Assembly (NCBI GenBank): GCA_016648135.1
Contig: JADDOH010004259.1
Coordinates: forward strand, 1-64,000
DNA: 64,000 bases
Source: Agrypnia vestita
Taxonomy: Eukaryota; Arthropoda; Insecta; Trichoptera; Phryganeidae
Direction: 5' to 3'
Part shown: one piece after another, positions 22,902 through 34,733 of the stretch
Position numbering within the stretch: the stretch's first letter is position 1
How the letters are laid out: every line of letters starts with the position of its first letter
Notes under the pieces: generated by a model
Seen by the model: the letters and a program-made list of their open reading frames with translations, nothing else
Database searches by the model: none
Told to the model about the DNA's origin: nothing
Translations under genes and position numbers: made by a program

Positions 22902-23655
22902 GGGGGGGTAAGGTTGATTCGTACAAAAAAAAGCATGTTTTTGTGAATTTTTTGTGACGACACAGTTAAAATCTCTTTATTACTAGATCATCTGAAATCA
23001 AAAAATCAAAATTCATTCGTTAGATAATAGGTTTTCCCAGGTAACGCTGGGAGGGTTTTTTGAAATTTCAATTTTTCAATTTCTTGGAACACTTTGAAGG
23101 GAAAAACGCGATTTTTTGCGAAAAGTATCGACTAATTTGTTATTAAAAAATAAAAATTAATAACAAATTTGAAAAAAAGTCTCCAGCGTTACCTCGTAAA
23201 TTATGTACAGAAATAGTTTTCAAAATTTCAAAAGGATCGGTGCAGTGGTTTTGAAGTTATGATGGACACCGACTTTGAAAACGTGAGATGTGGGGAAAAC
23301 GCTTTAAAGTTTTGCACACTGTAAAATTCAAAATAAAACTCAACACTTATTTTATACTTACACATAATAGTCGATGCCATGTTCACACAGCAAAGAGCTT
23401 TCATCATCAGCATATTTTTGTCCTTGTCTACGCAAATAGCGCGTCCGGTAGTCCTCAGGTGAGCGCGTCTCTGCGATATAGCTGCCCGAGCAGATATAGA
23501 AAATCAGTCTGAGTATCGCTCAAATGTGCATAATTTCGTCAATTTTGCTCCGATTGACTTGAAATTTTGACACAATATTTTTACGATGTTATGCATTCAT
23601 TTAAAAAATTAAAAACAAAAAGCAAAAAAAAATTAAAAACCTTACCCCCCCCCCC
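22902..23655 (+). mobile_element. TTAA-flanked non-autonomous DNA transposon, copy B (754 bp)
   Basis: TTAA lies at 22898-22901 and 23656-23659. Termini are GGGGGGGTAAGGTT and AACCTTACCCCCC, more symmetrical than in copy A. The two copies share the internal AGGTAACGCTGGGAGGG segment and the GTGAGATGTGGGGAAAACGC segment in the same order and orientation. Copy B lacks about 150 bp near its left end. No transposase is encoded. Confidence 0.75.
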
Positions 23656-23659
23656 TTAA

Positions 23660-26045
23660 GAGAAACTTTAGTTTAACAGGAAAACAAAGTTATATTTTAT
23701 TAACGCAACCTTTTATTTAAATACATTTTAAATTAATAAATTATATTTTCACAGATTCGCTGTGGTGTGATCTAAATGAAGCACTTGTAAACAATTAAAC
23801 TTTTTTCAGTAAAAAATTTAAGTAGGATCACTATTCTATAATTTTAATTAATTTAGAGTTCACCAGAAAGAACTACTCGTCTCTGGGAGCGCTTTTCATG
23901 CCGTTGTCTATGTTTCAATTCATTGTCTATTTCATGGATTCACAGTTCGCTATCTTTTCGCACGTTTATATGACTTTCGCTAGCTGTCACTGTGCTTAAA
24001 CACGACTGACTGATGAGCGATGGTGTCGCCGTTTATAAAGGGAACGTTTTTCTCGAATCTCGTATGTTTTTACGGCTTCCAGACTATTTCGAAACATCCA
24101 GACTGTTCGGATTCCTTCGATTTAAAATCTCAGGACAATACAATTTGATAAAATATATTTTTAAAGCTAGTAACTCAATTTCTCAGTTCGATGCAAATGA
24201 AAAATGAAAGCTTATTGTTTCAAGGGAATTTGGGCTCCAGAAAGTACAGTAATTAATAAAAACCTATAGAATTTGTTAAAAAAATATCCAAAACTTGTGT
24301 TGAAAAAATAACACATTCTTCTTTATATTTTGATGTAGCCCACCGTACCGTTGAGATCTCATTATCGGTCCATTCGCATCATCATAACCGGAGATGGGTT
24401 TAATTTTAAGTACTAAAAATCCTTTTTCCAGCGTACGTTTAAGTTAGAATTATCTTTAAGTTCAGATGTTCACACGTTCGGATTAACTAAAATCGGTAGA
24501 TTAGTGGGATTAACGATCTTAGCTGAAAATTGATTAAAGCACATAGGCACCATAAAAGCCTTAAATCGCACTTTGTATAATAATTATGCAAGTATGATAG
24601 CTAATAAACACCACAAAGATGCTCAAAATACCTGAGATCTTTTATGGCTAAAATAATTAGCTGAAATACCAATGATTCTCAGTACGGAATTCGCGCAAAT
24701 GGAACTAATTGTTCACATTGAATATTATTTTTCCCCACATCTCGTTAAATTAAAATAAGTATGAAATTTTAATATTTTGATTTGAAAAACTTACTTATGG
24801 TAAACGTTGTAATTTAAGCTTTTGTAATTTATTCTCAACCACTAAATTATATCTTTCGTTGTCGACCGGTTGAAAACAAACTGCTTCCTATTTAATTTAA
24901 TTTCTACTTCTTATTTGTTCTCGTATAAAAATAGTAAGCAGTAAAAAACCATTTTAACATTATGCGACATTTTTCAAAGAGACGTTCGGCCCTATTTAGA
25001 TTATTTAGGTTGGCGACACTCGGGTTTATAATATGTCGCCGGGTGGCACGTGAGTCGCTGGAATATTCTACAATACTATAATATAATTTAAATAATCATA
25101 AAAATATCTTGTTGGGTATATGTACACGTTAATATTTATTTTATTATTTATTTCAAATATGACAACATCATTTTATATTTGGTTGAGTTTCAGCAATTTT
25201 GTCGCATCCATTTTGAAATTGCTTGTAGTTAATCGGTTGGTCTGTTGTGGTAGGTCGTTGTATAATTTTAATAAATTAATAATAATGATTAATAATAAAG
25301 TATAAAGTTACACATTAGTCATGAGTGTCCTGTTTTTGTTTTGACATGAGTTATGCGGTAGTTTTGAACCGTTCTATTGTAGTGTTGATGATTTTCGTGT
25401 ATTTTGTGTAATTTAATGTCTTCGTCACGTATTACGCCATTAATTGCCATAATCGGTTACCTTATAATATTTTATTCTTAAGATTGAAAAATTAATTTAA
25501 CGGAAAGAACGATCGCGATGCGGGAATTAAAACCAATCAAGGAAATCGATTGGTTTCTTCTTTCTTCAACTACTGTTAAGTTAAGACTGCCCATTTTAAG
25601 TTCATATCGGTATAGGTACCACCTTTACTTACTATAGCTAGACCGCATTCAAAAGAATGTGCGCAAAAAATATGTGTGTTGTTACGATGCAAAAAATGAA
25701 CAAAGTAGAATTTTTTCTAGTAAGTAAGTAAGTAACCTTTTTTAAACTAAAAATATACATTTATTTGGAATATCATATTGAGGATTGTAATACGGACTTG
25801 CCAGGCAACATTCCCCCCGCTTTCTTCTTACCGGATAAAGCTAGGGAATGGTCTTTTGATTGTGGACGACCTATAGTTTGTCACATGGAGACCGCATCAC
25901 TTTTGCTTAAAATTTGCATATTTCACCAACAATAACCATGTACTCGTATTGTTACAGCGCTACAACCAATTAAAAGAAATCGTAGCGATAAAAAAATATT
26001 ATATGTAATTGAATGTGTCGGCGTTAACCTTGTGGAAATCCATTA
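23660..26045. other. AT-rich non-coding stretch
   Basis: Short ORFs (24013-24207, 25120-25305) show no motif. A TATA-like TTTATAAAGGG lies at 24034-24044 without an identifiable gene downstream. A CTGATGAG motif at 24011 was examined as a hammerhead and rejected. Nothing else was recognised. Confidence 0.45.
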
Positions 26046-26107
26046 TGAACAAATAATGAAATAAAACAATCAACTTTGTTTTTTTCCACTTATATTTGAG
26101 AACTTGT

Positions 26108-26151
26108 TTCACTACATGTTTCGGAAACGTCCGTTTCCTTCATCAGGTGAA
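26108..26151 (-). ncRNA. Hammerhead ribozyme motif, left arm of PLE 2
   Basis: Read on the minus strand: stem I TTCAC, core CTGATGA, one unpaired A, stem II GGAAAC with GTTTCC around the loop GGAC, core GAA, palindrome ACATGT as minimal stem III, cleavage A, stem I GTGAA. Stem I is five perfect pairs. All conserved core residues are present, so this copy is predicted to be competent. It lies 3' of the GIY-YIG frame in sense orientation. Confidence 0.75.
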
Positions 26152-26676
26152 TTAAGACTGAGGTATGTAGGAATGATTGTCTGGTGTGTGTGTTGTGGAT
26201 TCGGTAGAAGTGGAGGGGGTATCTAAGTGGTGGGAGATCGGGAACATTGTAAGAAGGGGTGATGTGAAGGGTTGTATTTGATTATTGATTATGTTATTTG
26301 TTGTGTTTATGTTTTTATGAATTTCAAGTGTTTCTAAATTATTTTGTTTAAGGCCGTATGTCTGTTTATGTAGGACGTGTATTTTTGTATTGCTGAAGGT
26401 GTGGTTATTTTCTATAATATGATTGGCGTATTCTGAAAAATTGTGATTTGTGAGGCACCTTTTATGTTCTTTAAATCTTTTTTCAATTGATCTGCCTGTC
26501 CTACCTATATATGACATCTCACAATCCCCACATTCTAGTTTATAAATACCATTACAGTGTAATTTGTTAGGATTTTCAGATTTATTATTTTTCAATTGTT
26601 TTTCGATACCTACATACCTCAGTCTCAATTCACCTGATGAAGGAAACGGACGTTTCCAAAACATGTAGTGAAACAA
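26152..26676 (-). CDS. GIY-YIG endonuclease domain of a Penelope-like element
   Basis: This is a 174-codon frame. The first ~24 codons, including the ATG, are antisense arm sequence and probably not native. The domain follows: GIYKLECGDC at about residues 44-53, then SYIGRTGRSIEKRFKEHKR, NHTF, VLHKQTYGLKQNNLETLEI, and a tail rich in asparagine, threonine and serine. GIY, YIG, the intervening CxxC, the post-YIG arginine and the EHK segment are all present. The stop codon lies in the left arm, so both ends of the frame run into the inverted repeats. A complete PLE protein would have several hundred N-terminal reverse transcriptase residues, which are missing here. Confidence 0.8.
   Translation of the reverse strand: MFHYMFWKRPFPSSGELRLRYVGIEKQLKNNKSENPNKLHCNGIYKLECGDCEMSYIGRTGRSIEKRFKEHKRCLTNHNFSEYANHIIENNHTFSNTKIHVLHKQTYGLKQNNLETLEIHKNINTTNNIINNQIQPFTSPLLTMFPISHHLDTPSTSTESTTHTPDNHSYIPQS
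26629..26672 (+). ncRNA. Hammerhead ribozyme motif, right arm of PLE 2, core mutated
   Basis: The fold is the same as in the left arm, but at 26658 the core GAA reads AAA. G12 acts as the general base in hammerhead catalysis, so this copy is predicted to be inactive or strongly impaired. Stem I (TTCAC/GTGAA), stem II and ACATGT are intact. Confidence 0.7.
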
Positions 26677-27024
26677 GTTCTCAAATATAAGTGGAAAAAA
26701 ACAAAGTTGATTGTTTTATTTCATAATTTGTTCAAATATTATATGATCCCTTTTTAATACTTATTAGATTTTGCAGCTTCATGGCTGGTACATAAAACAC
26801 GATAATATAAAGGGCTGCAGTTCGATAGCTCCGGCTTGCATCCAGGAAATTATCACCTACATGGTACCAGATCATTTCTCGCTAACACGTTCATATTAAA
26901 TTGCAGTCTAATGATGCTGGTCCGGTTTATGCAGATTTGAACGAGTTTATTTAACCTTAGTGGTTTCGTGATAATTCCTCGCAATATTGTCAACCTAGTA
27001 GCGAAGGGAAAAACTTCATTTCAA

Positions 27025-27795
27025 AATGAAGACTACAACACACACACGTTCACCAGTTTGAAGACTACAAAGTGTACACTACAATTGTAGTAAAAACTAC
27101 TTGAAGTGAAGTAATTGTAGTACTACGAAATGAAGTGAAGTAAATGAAGTGAAGTAAGTAAAGTGAAGTAATTGAAGTGAAGTAATTGAAGTGAAGTAAA
27201 TGAAGTGAAGTAATGAAATGAAGTAATAGTGAAGTAAATTTTTAAATGAAATGAAGTATTTTTTTTCCAAATAAAAATTTGGCGAGCTAAAAAAAAAAAA
27301 AGGTCGACAAAAATATTTAAATAAATGACGATATTTTCTCCAAAGTAACATTTCTTCGCCAGACAGATTTCTTCGTTCGATTCCAAAAAATTTTCAAACC
27401 ATGGGGGGGGGGGTTGTTACAGTTTCCAAAGATTTCTCCGTTTAGCTACATCAACTTCCCAAAAATTTCTTCATACCTCCCAAAAATTTTCAAGCCATGG
27501 GGAGGGGGGGTTGTTACAGATTCCAGAAATTTCTTCATATATCTACATCAACTTTCCAAAAATTTCACGTAAAAAATGCACTATTTATATACTTTCGATA
27601 ACTTTGAAGTGTATGTACTTTGTAGTGTTCACTTTGAAATGAAGTGTACTATTTGAAGTTTATACTTTCAATAACTTTGGTGTTTGTAGTTTGTAGTGTG
27701 CACTACACATCAAAATGTGCGAAGTGTGCACTTCAATGTAGTGTAGTACTACATTGTAGTAGTGAGTACAGAGCGGACCCATCACTACAACCTAG
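27025..27795 (-). repeat. Dispersed repeat with GTAGTACTAC motifs, copy 2
   Basis: It is inverted relative to 14525-14860, sharing both ends (the GTAGTAGTGAGTACAGAGCGGACCC side near 27760 and the ACGTTCACCAG side near 27048) and an inner G-run segment. It contains a GAAGT-rich simple array (27110-27245) and an internal direct repeat of about 97 bp (units near 27385 and 27482, each with CCATGGGG and TTGTTACAG). Frames on the minus strand across the array give low-complexity F/Y/L/H peptides and are not genes. Confidence 0.55.
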
Positions 27796-28030
27796 ACGTT
27801 TGCGATTACGGAAGCAGTTTGTAATCGGAAGGAAATGCAATGATGAGTATAATGATGATGAACCACACTACATGCTCTATTCTAATTTAATACTACCTTA
27901 TAGTTACATGCAAGGCCAATGTATTTATTTTAAGTAAAAACTGGTTAAAAATGCCTAGATATAAAATATTAAAATCAAGATTTCAGACATTGCATTCATG
28001 ATTTTTTGTGTCTTCTACCGATCTCAAGGT

Positions 28031-28368
28031 TATTTTTTATTTTATTTTTTTTATTTTTTTATTTAACGCCCTTATGGGCTTTTACAATATACAGAATAAT
28101 TAATTTTTTTAAATTACATAAGACAGTTAAAATTAAAATACAGTTAAAAGTTACAATAATAATAGTTAAAAGTTAATAATAATAATAATACAGAAAAACA
28201 TAAAAACATAAGATAAAATAATAATAAAGTTAAAGGTAGAAATAATAATAGTTAAAGGTAAAATAGAAAGATTTATTGTCCATTTCCATTTTGTTGGGAT
28301 GTAAACAATTGTATCAGCTTTGTCCTATAAACAGTTATACTATCAGCAAAAATGTCAGCCGCCTCTGC
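28031..28368 (-). mobile_element. LINE 3' end, family L, copy 1
   Basis: On the minus strand it starts GCAGAGGCGGCTGACATTTT, passes through GTATAACTGTTTATAGGAC and ends GGCGTTAAATAAAT plus an A/T tail. The same sequence is found at 41719-42049 (minus) and 56286-56640 (plus). A fixed 3' end with a simple tail and variable 5' flanks is typical of 5'-truncated non-LTR retrotransposons. The internal (AATAAT)n runs vary between copies. Confidence 0.75.
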
Positions 28369-29055
28369 ATGCTCATTCCCTAATGAGTGTAATCTGGGAA
28401 TTACAGAGTTTATCTCTGAGTTAAGGATATTATTTAATTTGATGAGTGTCGTGAATGCTAAAAAAGCAGTCTAATCAAGTGTACTAGTGTTTAAGGCTAT
28501 TTCGATAACACTTTATCGCGATAGTTATAGCGATAATTTATAACCACGTGAAGACTTACTTAGTAAAAATAGTTTAAGGTTATAAAGTGATTATGAAATT
28601 CATTACCGCGAATAAATTTCTACTGTTGAAAAGTGAGGTAAAACTTATAGAGTGCTAATAATAATGTATCTATGACTTTTTTTATGTCTTATATGTACAC
28701 AAATCACACGTGTTAATGCCATTTCTGGAAGGTTTCCTCGATTATATAGCGATATATTATTTTTTCATTTATTAATTTGTGACAGTGGATACGATATATA
28801 ATATTAAAATTAAAACATTTCAACGCATGCCTTAAAATAATTTATTTACTATTAATTTATATTTATATCGCAATATTATTCGTTTATGAAGCGTGTTTGT
28901 AGGGAGAGATACATGTGGTTGCTCAAGTCTCTTTTTAATTGATAAACACACATATTGTTCCATTTTTTGAAGCAGTTCACTTTTTATAATGCATATTATT
29001 TTTCATATTTTTTGTACATAATTTTCGCCATATTTTTGTACAGTTACGTATTATC

Positions 29056-29260
29056 ATCATCATCACTCTTGGCACTACAAGCCCTGGTGAGTCTTGGCCT
29101 CCTCAAGAGTCTTCCTCCACTTCCGAAGCTTGACTTGAGGTATCGCAACATTTTTTTTTATGGGGTAGAGTTGTTAGCCCTACGCCCAACCCCCAACCTG
29201 GAGGACCAGGGTTTTCTGTTGGGGTTTTCCTTCCCTTAGCTGGGTGGTTCCCGTTTTATG
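29056..29260 (-). repeat. LINE tail fragment plus conserved insect-type repeat
   Basis: 29056-29130 matches the 3' terminus of the LINE at 13571 (CATCATCACTCTTGGC, GAGTCTTGGCC, AGTCTTCCTCCACT). It is followed by GGGGTAGAGTTGTTAGCCC and GGAGGACCAGGGTTTTCTGT, the kind of sequence I associate with dispersed insect retroelements. I see no second copy of the latter in this window. Confidence 0.5.
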
Positions 29261-29620
29261 GCGCCGGAATTTCGCCATTCGCCTTCTCTCTATCTGTTTT
29301 TACGTATTACGTATAATGCTGTTGTGGGTGGGGGGAGAATATTGTTTCTCTTTTATTTTTTGTTTTTTATGGGCTTTATTTTATTTAAGGGGTCACCACC
29401 AATATTTAAATACTGGGGTATCTATAATTCGGGAAGCAGAGAATAAAAAGAAGAATTTGGAATATACTTACAAGATTTATTTAATTACAAATACACAGAT
29501 TTTTAACAATACTTTTTAATAAAAACTTAAGACTAGTTATAAAACACTGGATGAACGAGGTCTGCGAGGAGAGTATTAAAAATCGCGTCTCTCCCTCTAT
29601 TTATAGATATTTGCGAATGC

Positions 29621-29633
29621 TTCCAGAATATTC
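29621..29633. promoter_or_regulatory. Perfect three-unit heat shock element
   Basis: TTC-CA-GAA-TA-TTC has exact spacing, with a further GAA six bases upstream (29615-29617) one base out of register. It is isolated and has no adjacent gene. Confidence 0.3.
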
Positions 29634-29759
29634 TCCCAAAAAAGGTATAGGGCTGTGCTGTCTGCGGCTTCCGACATGATCGATATCTTTCGATGAGAAT
29701 ATCGAAAAATATCGATCCAAGCCTCAGACTAGACTGTGAAAATATCATAGAGTCAATAT

Positions 29760-32440
29760 ACTTACGGTCGTCTGTTTACGAAAAAACAATCCAGATGACG
29801 TTTATTTACATATTGAAATATATTTAAACTTGTCAATAAGCGCCACAGCTCTTATTGTTGGTCATGTTTTTTTCTCCTCTAGTTCTCTTTTAAACTAAAC
29901 AATTTGTGGCTATAAATTACAATAAAAGCAACCGTTATTACGTCACGTCGTCAAAGCGAAATAGAATCTCGTGAGCTGACTATATTAATTATTTTGTTCG
30001 TGGTTAGGCGCTAATAATATTTTCAACACGAACATAATGAATTAAATTGCATCTTCACAATTTTAGTCGTCTTTGCATATTGAAGTTTTCATTTCATCTA
30101 ACAACTTAATTGAAATATTTTCATTATAATTTATTCAATTAAATGAGTTCTCTTAACCTACCTGATATTCGTGATAAAATTTGATACAGGTGATGAAATT
30201 TGCAACGTTATTATTATTGTAATTTATATTCTTTACATTAAAAAATTATTTAACTTTAGTTTTATAATAATTTACTCGAAATATTTCCACTTTATATCGA
30301 CTCTTTTAAACAAGCATTTCTGCCGTTCTTTTCCATGTTAAAAGTAATGTAAATTTACGAGATAAACACAAAAATTAGCTGGAAATATTTTTTACGTAAA
30401 TCAATTATTCTTATGTTCATACTTATATTCACGCGTTTCACTGCATTAATAAACCAAAATCAGATACACGCGTGGAAAAAGTGCATACGGAATAAAAAAT
30501 ATTACAAATAAAATTTTATGATAGGTACAAAACGACATTTCTCGTGCATATTTTAGTATTTTGTTCAGTTATTACAATTTTAAATGTGTGTTTGTTAAAT
30601 TTAAAGAAATAAAATTATTCGTAGTGTCAATATATACATAGTTACTTTAGATACCCACAGATTAGATCAATACTCTTCATGTGATCTGCAAGTTGATTTT
30701 AAATTTATTTTAAAAGGTAATAATTTTCTCACGTGCTTGTCTTATTTGTAAGAATAAAAAAAAAACGTATATTCAATATACCACAAGCAGCCACATACAA
30801 AAGCAGGTGGTAGATGGAGCCAAATGAAGTAATGGAAAGCGATTCTGAGCATGATCGTAAAATGAGGTATAAGGTAATAATTAAAATGCCTTCCATAAAA
30901 TCTGTTTTACAAATATGAAGCCGCTTGCATGATTCAAGAAGTCGTTAAAAAATGCTACACTTTTTAAACATTGTAGGGTTTCGTACGCGCACATAATATT
31001 TCTTAATCATTGAAAATCATCGTTAAACCGCTTATACTCTATGTTCATTAAAAAAATCAAAGAGTAAAAATGATTACAGTAGTGCAATAAGACTTAACGT
31101 AAAATTATGTTTACAATTAAATTTAATGAGTAACTTTACAAAGATGATTTTATGATAACTTTTTAATTTATATTAAAATCTACCATTCGAGTTTTATAGT
31201 AACCATACTGTACATATTACAGTTTAATGACTCGCCTTAATGAGAAGAAGTAAAAAGAGTTAAGAATATTTCGGTAACCGCATCATGTGATACCACAATG
31301 TTTATTTACCATACATTATTTAAACCCGCACCGTACTAGACGCATCCGGCCATTTCAATAAAAACTTTCCCGCAAACTCATAAATATAATGCATGAATGA
31401 AAAACTACACATATGTAGGTATTTATCGGTGAATGAATCATCTTTATAATGTATAAAAATTCATCTTACAGTAAGGCCACTCTATGATGGCACTTTTGAC
31501 GTTTAGACTTACATGAAGTTTCGTAATTAATGACAGCTAAACATTGGAGGACAAATGCTATACTTTATTGCGCGAACGCCAGAGTAGTGATGTCCATCAA
31601 TTTTAAATATGGAATGACCGAAATGATTCAAAATGTTATAGGATATCGATTGCCTGTATAATATGCGTAGAATACGCAGAATAAGTATCCAAAAAACACA
31701 ACAAATCTGACAGATCGATTGAGCCCTCTAAATATGATCTTTTTCTATGGCTTTATTAGACGGCAAAGAAAACGGCTACAAAACAATAAAATACGGATCA
31801 GACCGGGTGATGTTTTTTTGTCTCTTTTTCTCTCGTGTCGCCACATTGTTTAAACTGAGTAAGCTCTATTTTACCACGTATAAAAGTTTGGTAAAATGCT
31901 TTATTATCCCTCTATATATTGTAGATACTCTAAGGTTTTGACAGTTTTATTTTAACGTTGTTATGGAAAGAACGAATGAGTGCACGCTGTGATTACGATA
32001 TTGTTTTTTACCTGGCTTTAGATTTCGGACATTGATACTTATATATTTTGACCCCTGATCGTTAATTTGGACTTTGTTTTTACCTTTTTTATGTACAAAG
32101 ACTTTCTCAACTCACACCGTGCGACGAATTTTTTTTTCGACTGAATTTTTTCATTAATGATTTTAAGTGTGTCACAACACTATTACGATCTGTCAAAAAT
32201 GCCATCATACAATGGCTCGAGTATAGTATGTGTCTAACGTTAATAAAACTTTTTTGTGTGTAGGTAAATATCAATAAAACCCAGTAAAACTTCGTGTACC
32301 CACGTACACGGTAAACTTTAGAAAACGTGTGGTTTGCATACCTACGTGGTCGATTAGTATATATATTTAAGAACTGTCAAACGTTGCCCAATCAGAGCCA
32401 CTTGTATATTGATCTAATTTAGCTCCATTATGGAAGAATG
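29760..32440. other. AT-rich non-coding stretch
   Basis: No recognisable gene, tRNA or repeat copy. The ORF at 31747-31941 (64 codons) has no motif. Confidence 0.5.
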
Positions 32441-32444
32441 ATTT

Positions 32445-32891
32445 ATGGCATCACATTTGTGGAGCTTTTTAACTCCACTATTTTATGGTAAGAGCGACTG
32501 CCGCAAGGCAAATCTTTTGAGTCATTATAATTATTATGATATGAAAAATCTTAAAGCGATTATTCAAAAATATTCAAACAGAATAACAAATTTTCATACA
32601 TGCTTTAAACAAACATATCATAACTTGTTGTTTTGTATATCAACTATTCAGAAATCTTCAGATATAGGTATATTAGTGTATAATAAGCCATGGTTGAGGG
32701 AAATCTCTTTTGATATCGACAAGGAAAAAAAATCATATAAAACATTTACATTTAATTACTTTCTTGACATTTTGAAATATTGGAAAGATGAAAATTGTCG
32801 AACCATCACCTGTGATCGGTTAGAATGTAATTGCAATAATTTTATCAATATCAATTGTGCAATTTTAAGATTCGATAGACGATATAAATAG
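32445..32891 (+). CDS. Unassigned 148-codon ORF
   Basis: This is one of the longest frames outside the transposons. The protein is rich in N, Y, K and I, as expected for AT-rich DNA. It has clustered cysteines near the end (CRTITCDRLECNCNN, then C). I see no signal peptide, transmembrane segment or known domain. In DNA this AT-rich a chance ORF of this length is unusual but possible. It could be an exon or an old element gene. I do not assign a function. Confidence 0.25.
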   Translation: MASHLWSFLTPLFYGKSDCRKANLLSHYNYYDMKNLKAIIQKYSNRITNFHTCFKQTYHNLLFCISTIQKSSDIGILVYNKPWLREISFDIDKEKKSYKTFTFNYFLDILKYWKDENCRTITCDRLECNCNNFININCAILRFDRRYK

Positions 32892-33559
32892 GATAACACT
32901 CGAATCAAAATTTGAAACATCAAAAAAATTATCAGACTGTAAAAAACATAAACCTACTCGTGTTCAGTGATTTTGAATTATTTTATAATAAAATAAACCA
33001 ACGAAATTCGTATTAAAATTTGATGTAGATAAAGAATGTATAAATAAATTAGGTAAATATAAACATATATACATCAAAAACATAAATAAATGTGTTCAAT
33101 TATAACTCAAGAATGTAGGTATTTTATATAATTATCATATATGACAATTTGACACCAATATACTATCTAAGGCGGACATTGCAAAAGACATCACATAAAA
33201 AAGTAGCGGGTTGTATCGATACATGATCTTTGAAAAATGTTTGGTTTCAAAAAGATTTTCAAAGGCACCCGTCATCAATTCGGTAGTGATAAAAGTATAA
33301 TTAAAATACATCACACGGTTAAAGTGAGAGTTTGTATTAGGTATAACAATTATTTAAATTTTCTAATACGCTACCATATTTTTATTATATTGTGTATTAT
33401 AACTATTATTTTGTATGATTGTATATTACAACTAATAATTTCCTAATACGGTGCGATATTTTTAACGCAGTTTTCGTGACAAATTTTACTCGCTAATAAA
33501 GCATATTTTGCGTTTTATGTTGAAAAAAATGTATTATAAGTGTTGTAAATCTTTATTTT

Positions 33560-33850
33560 TAGTATATACTAGCTGTGCCCTCGCAGCTTCGCACGCGTAG
33601 ATTTTTAGAACACTGTTTGGATCGTCATAGAACTTTCGCGAACCTTCTATAACATTCTCCTTCCAGAACTTTCTACAGCAGGTTTTTCCGAAACCTTCTA
33701 GACTCATCAACACAGTCAGCGCGCCTATTTTGAAACAATCCGAAGCATTTGCGGCCTTCCCATAACAAAACAATATGCTAGAAAGCATATTTCCGTCACC
33801 CACTATCTATCCACCACCACAACCACCCACCGGTGGTTGTGGAGAAAACT
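33560..33850. repeat. Dispersed-repeat segment with heat-shock-element array
   Basis: It starts CTAGCTGTGCCCTCGCAGCT, a GC-containing sequence type common in insect dispersed repeats. A perfect four-unit HSE lies at 33630-33647 (GAA-CT-TTC-GC-GAA-CC-TTC) and a perfect three-unit HSE at 33661-33673 (TTC-CA-GAA-CT-TTC). The minus ORF over this block (33534-33803) has no known domain. Confidence 0.45.
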
Positions 33851-33959
33851 TGGCGGATAGGAAAACACGGGTTTCTTTTTATACATATATATAATATATT
33901 GATTTTATACAATATTTTTTGTGCATTTTTAAACTCATTAATATTTTTGTATGAGAAAA

Positions 33960-34150
33960 AGTGTCATTTTCCGCAGCACGCGTACCGCTTCCGCCCACCA
34001 GCAAGGCCGCACCGAATTAGCATTCCTCCGAGGGTGTATGTCGGCACGTGGCGCGACGCGTAACGTAACGCTGCGAGCGATCTGAACTTAACTGCGCAAT
34101 AATTATGACCAAGCAGTGCCGCGCGCCTGTTGTGTAATTGGACCCACATT
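33960..34150. other. GC-rich patch
   Basis: A CpG-containing stretch (TGGCGCGACGCGTAACGTAA) of roughly 190 bp lies in AT-rich DNA, ending at the TA array. There is no ORF with recognisable content. It may be part of the repeat that begins at 33560. Confidence 0.35.
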
Positions 34151-34156
34151 CCGCTC

Positions 34157-34194
<38 letters not shown>

Positions 34195-34200
34195 ACTTTT
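34157..34200. repeat. (TA)n followed by poly-T
   Basis: About eleven TA dinucleotides run into a T tract of about 16. This is a microsatellite. Confidence 0.9.
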
Positions 34201-34624
34201 TTATAGTAAAGACTGACGGAAATTTTTTGAAAAATATTTAAGAAAGCTTGTGACTGTTAACTGAAAAAAATCAAAAACGTGTTTGTAAAGTTAACTTTTT
34301 ATTGTGTACCATCATTATCAATCCTTCTAACATAATCATACTAACTACAATCCATATTCTTTATTCTAAATCCGGTGTCTCTGACTTCGTCAAGAATGGA
34401 CCTTTACAGCTCCCTGAACTGAGCTGCTTTCTGATTTTCGTGATTTTGATCAACATGATAACATTATAACAACAACAAACTGGAAAACCGAACTCCAAAA
34501 TTTTGAATATTGTATTTTTCTCGTCATTTATCTTAATAGGTTTTCAAGATATTAAATACAACGCCAGCGCCATGATCTACATTTGAAATACGGCACAAAT
34601 AAATGGTAAAGCAAAAACTAAATC

Positions 34625-34733
34625 ATTTCAGGACACCAAGTTAGTCTTATTTTCAAAGCACAAGTATTTAGCTTAGTTTGAAAAAAGTAAGAAAATCGAT
34701 GCGCCTCGCATTCCGTATTGGCATCTCTATTTT
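34625..34733 (+). mobile_element. SINE family S, copy 2 (5'-truncated)
   Basis: The body AGTTAGTCTTATTTTCAAAG, then CACAAGTATTTAGCTTAGTT and the end GGCATCTCTATTT match the element at 38340-38520. The tRNA-like head is missing or too diverged to see. Confidence 0.7.

Larger units (their letters stand above)
26046..26734 (-). mobile_element. Compact Penelope-like element 2, RT-less, with inverted hammerhead arms
   Basis: Arms 26046-26171 and 26609-26734 are 126-bp inverted repeats with about three mismatches. Each arm has a hammerhead motif pointing outward. The only coding content between them is a GIY-YIG domain on the minus strand. The architecture matches PLE 1, but arm and ORF sequences are clearly different, so this is a second family or subfamily. 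Divergence between the arms suggests it is older than PLE 1. Confidence 0.85.

Noticed and set aside
24011..24040. CTGATGAG with GCGA/TCGC stem resembling a hammerhead
   Set aside because: After the stem the sequence is CGTTTA instead of GAA; the core is not complete and no closing stem I exists.
27097..27386. Two overlapping minus ORFs of 84-87 codons
   Set aside because: They translate a GAAGT simple array into low-complexity F/Y/L/H peptide; not a gene.
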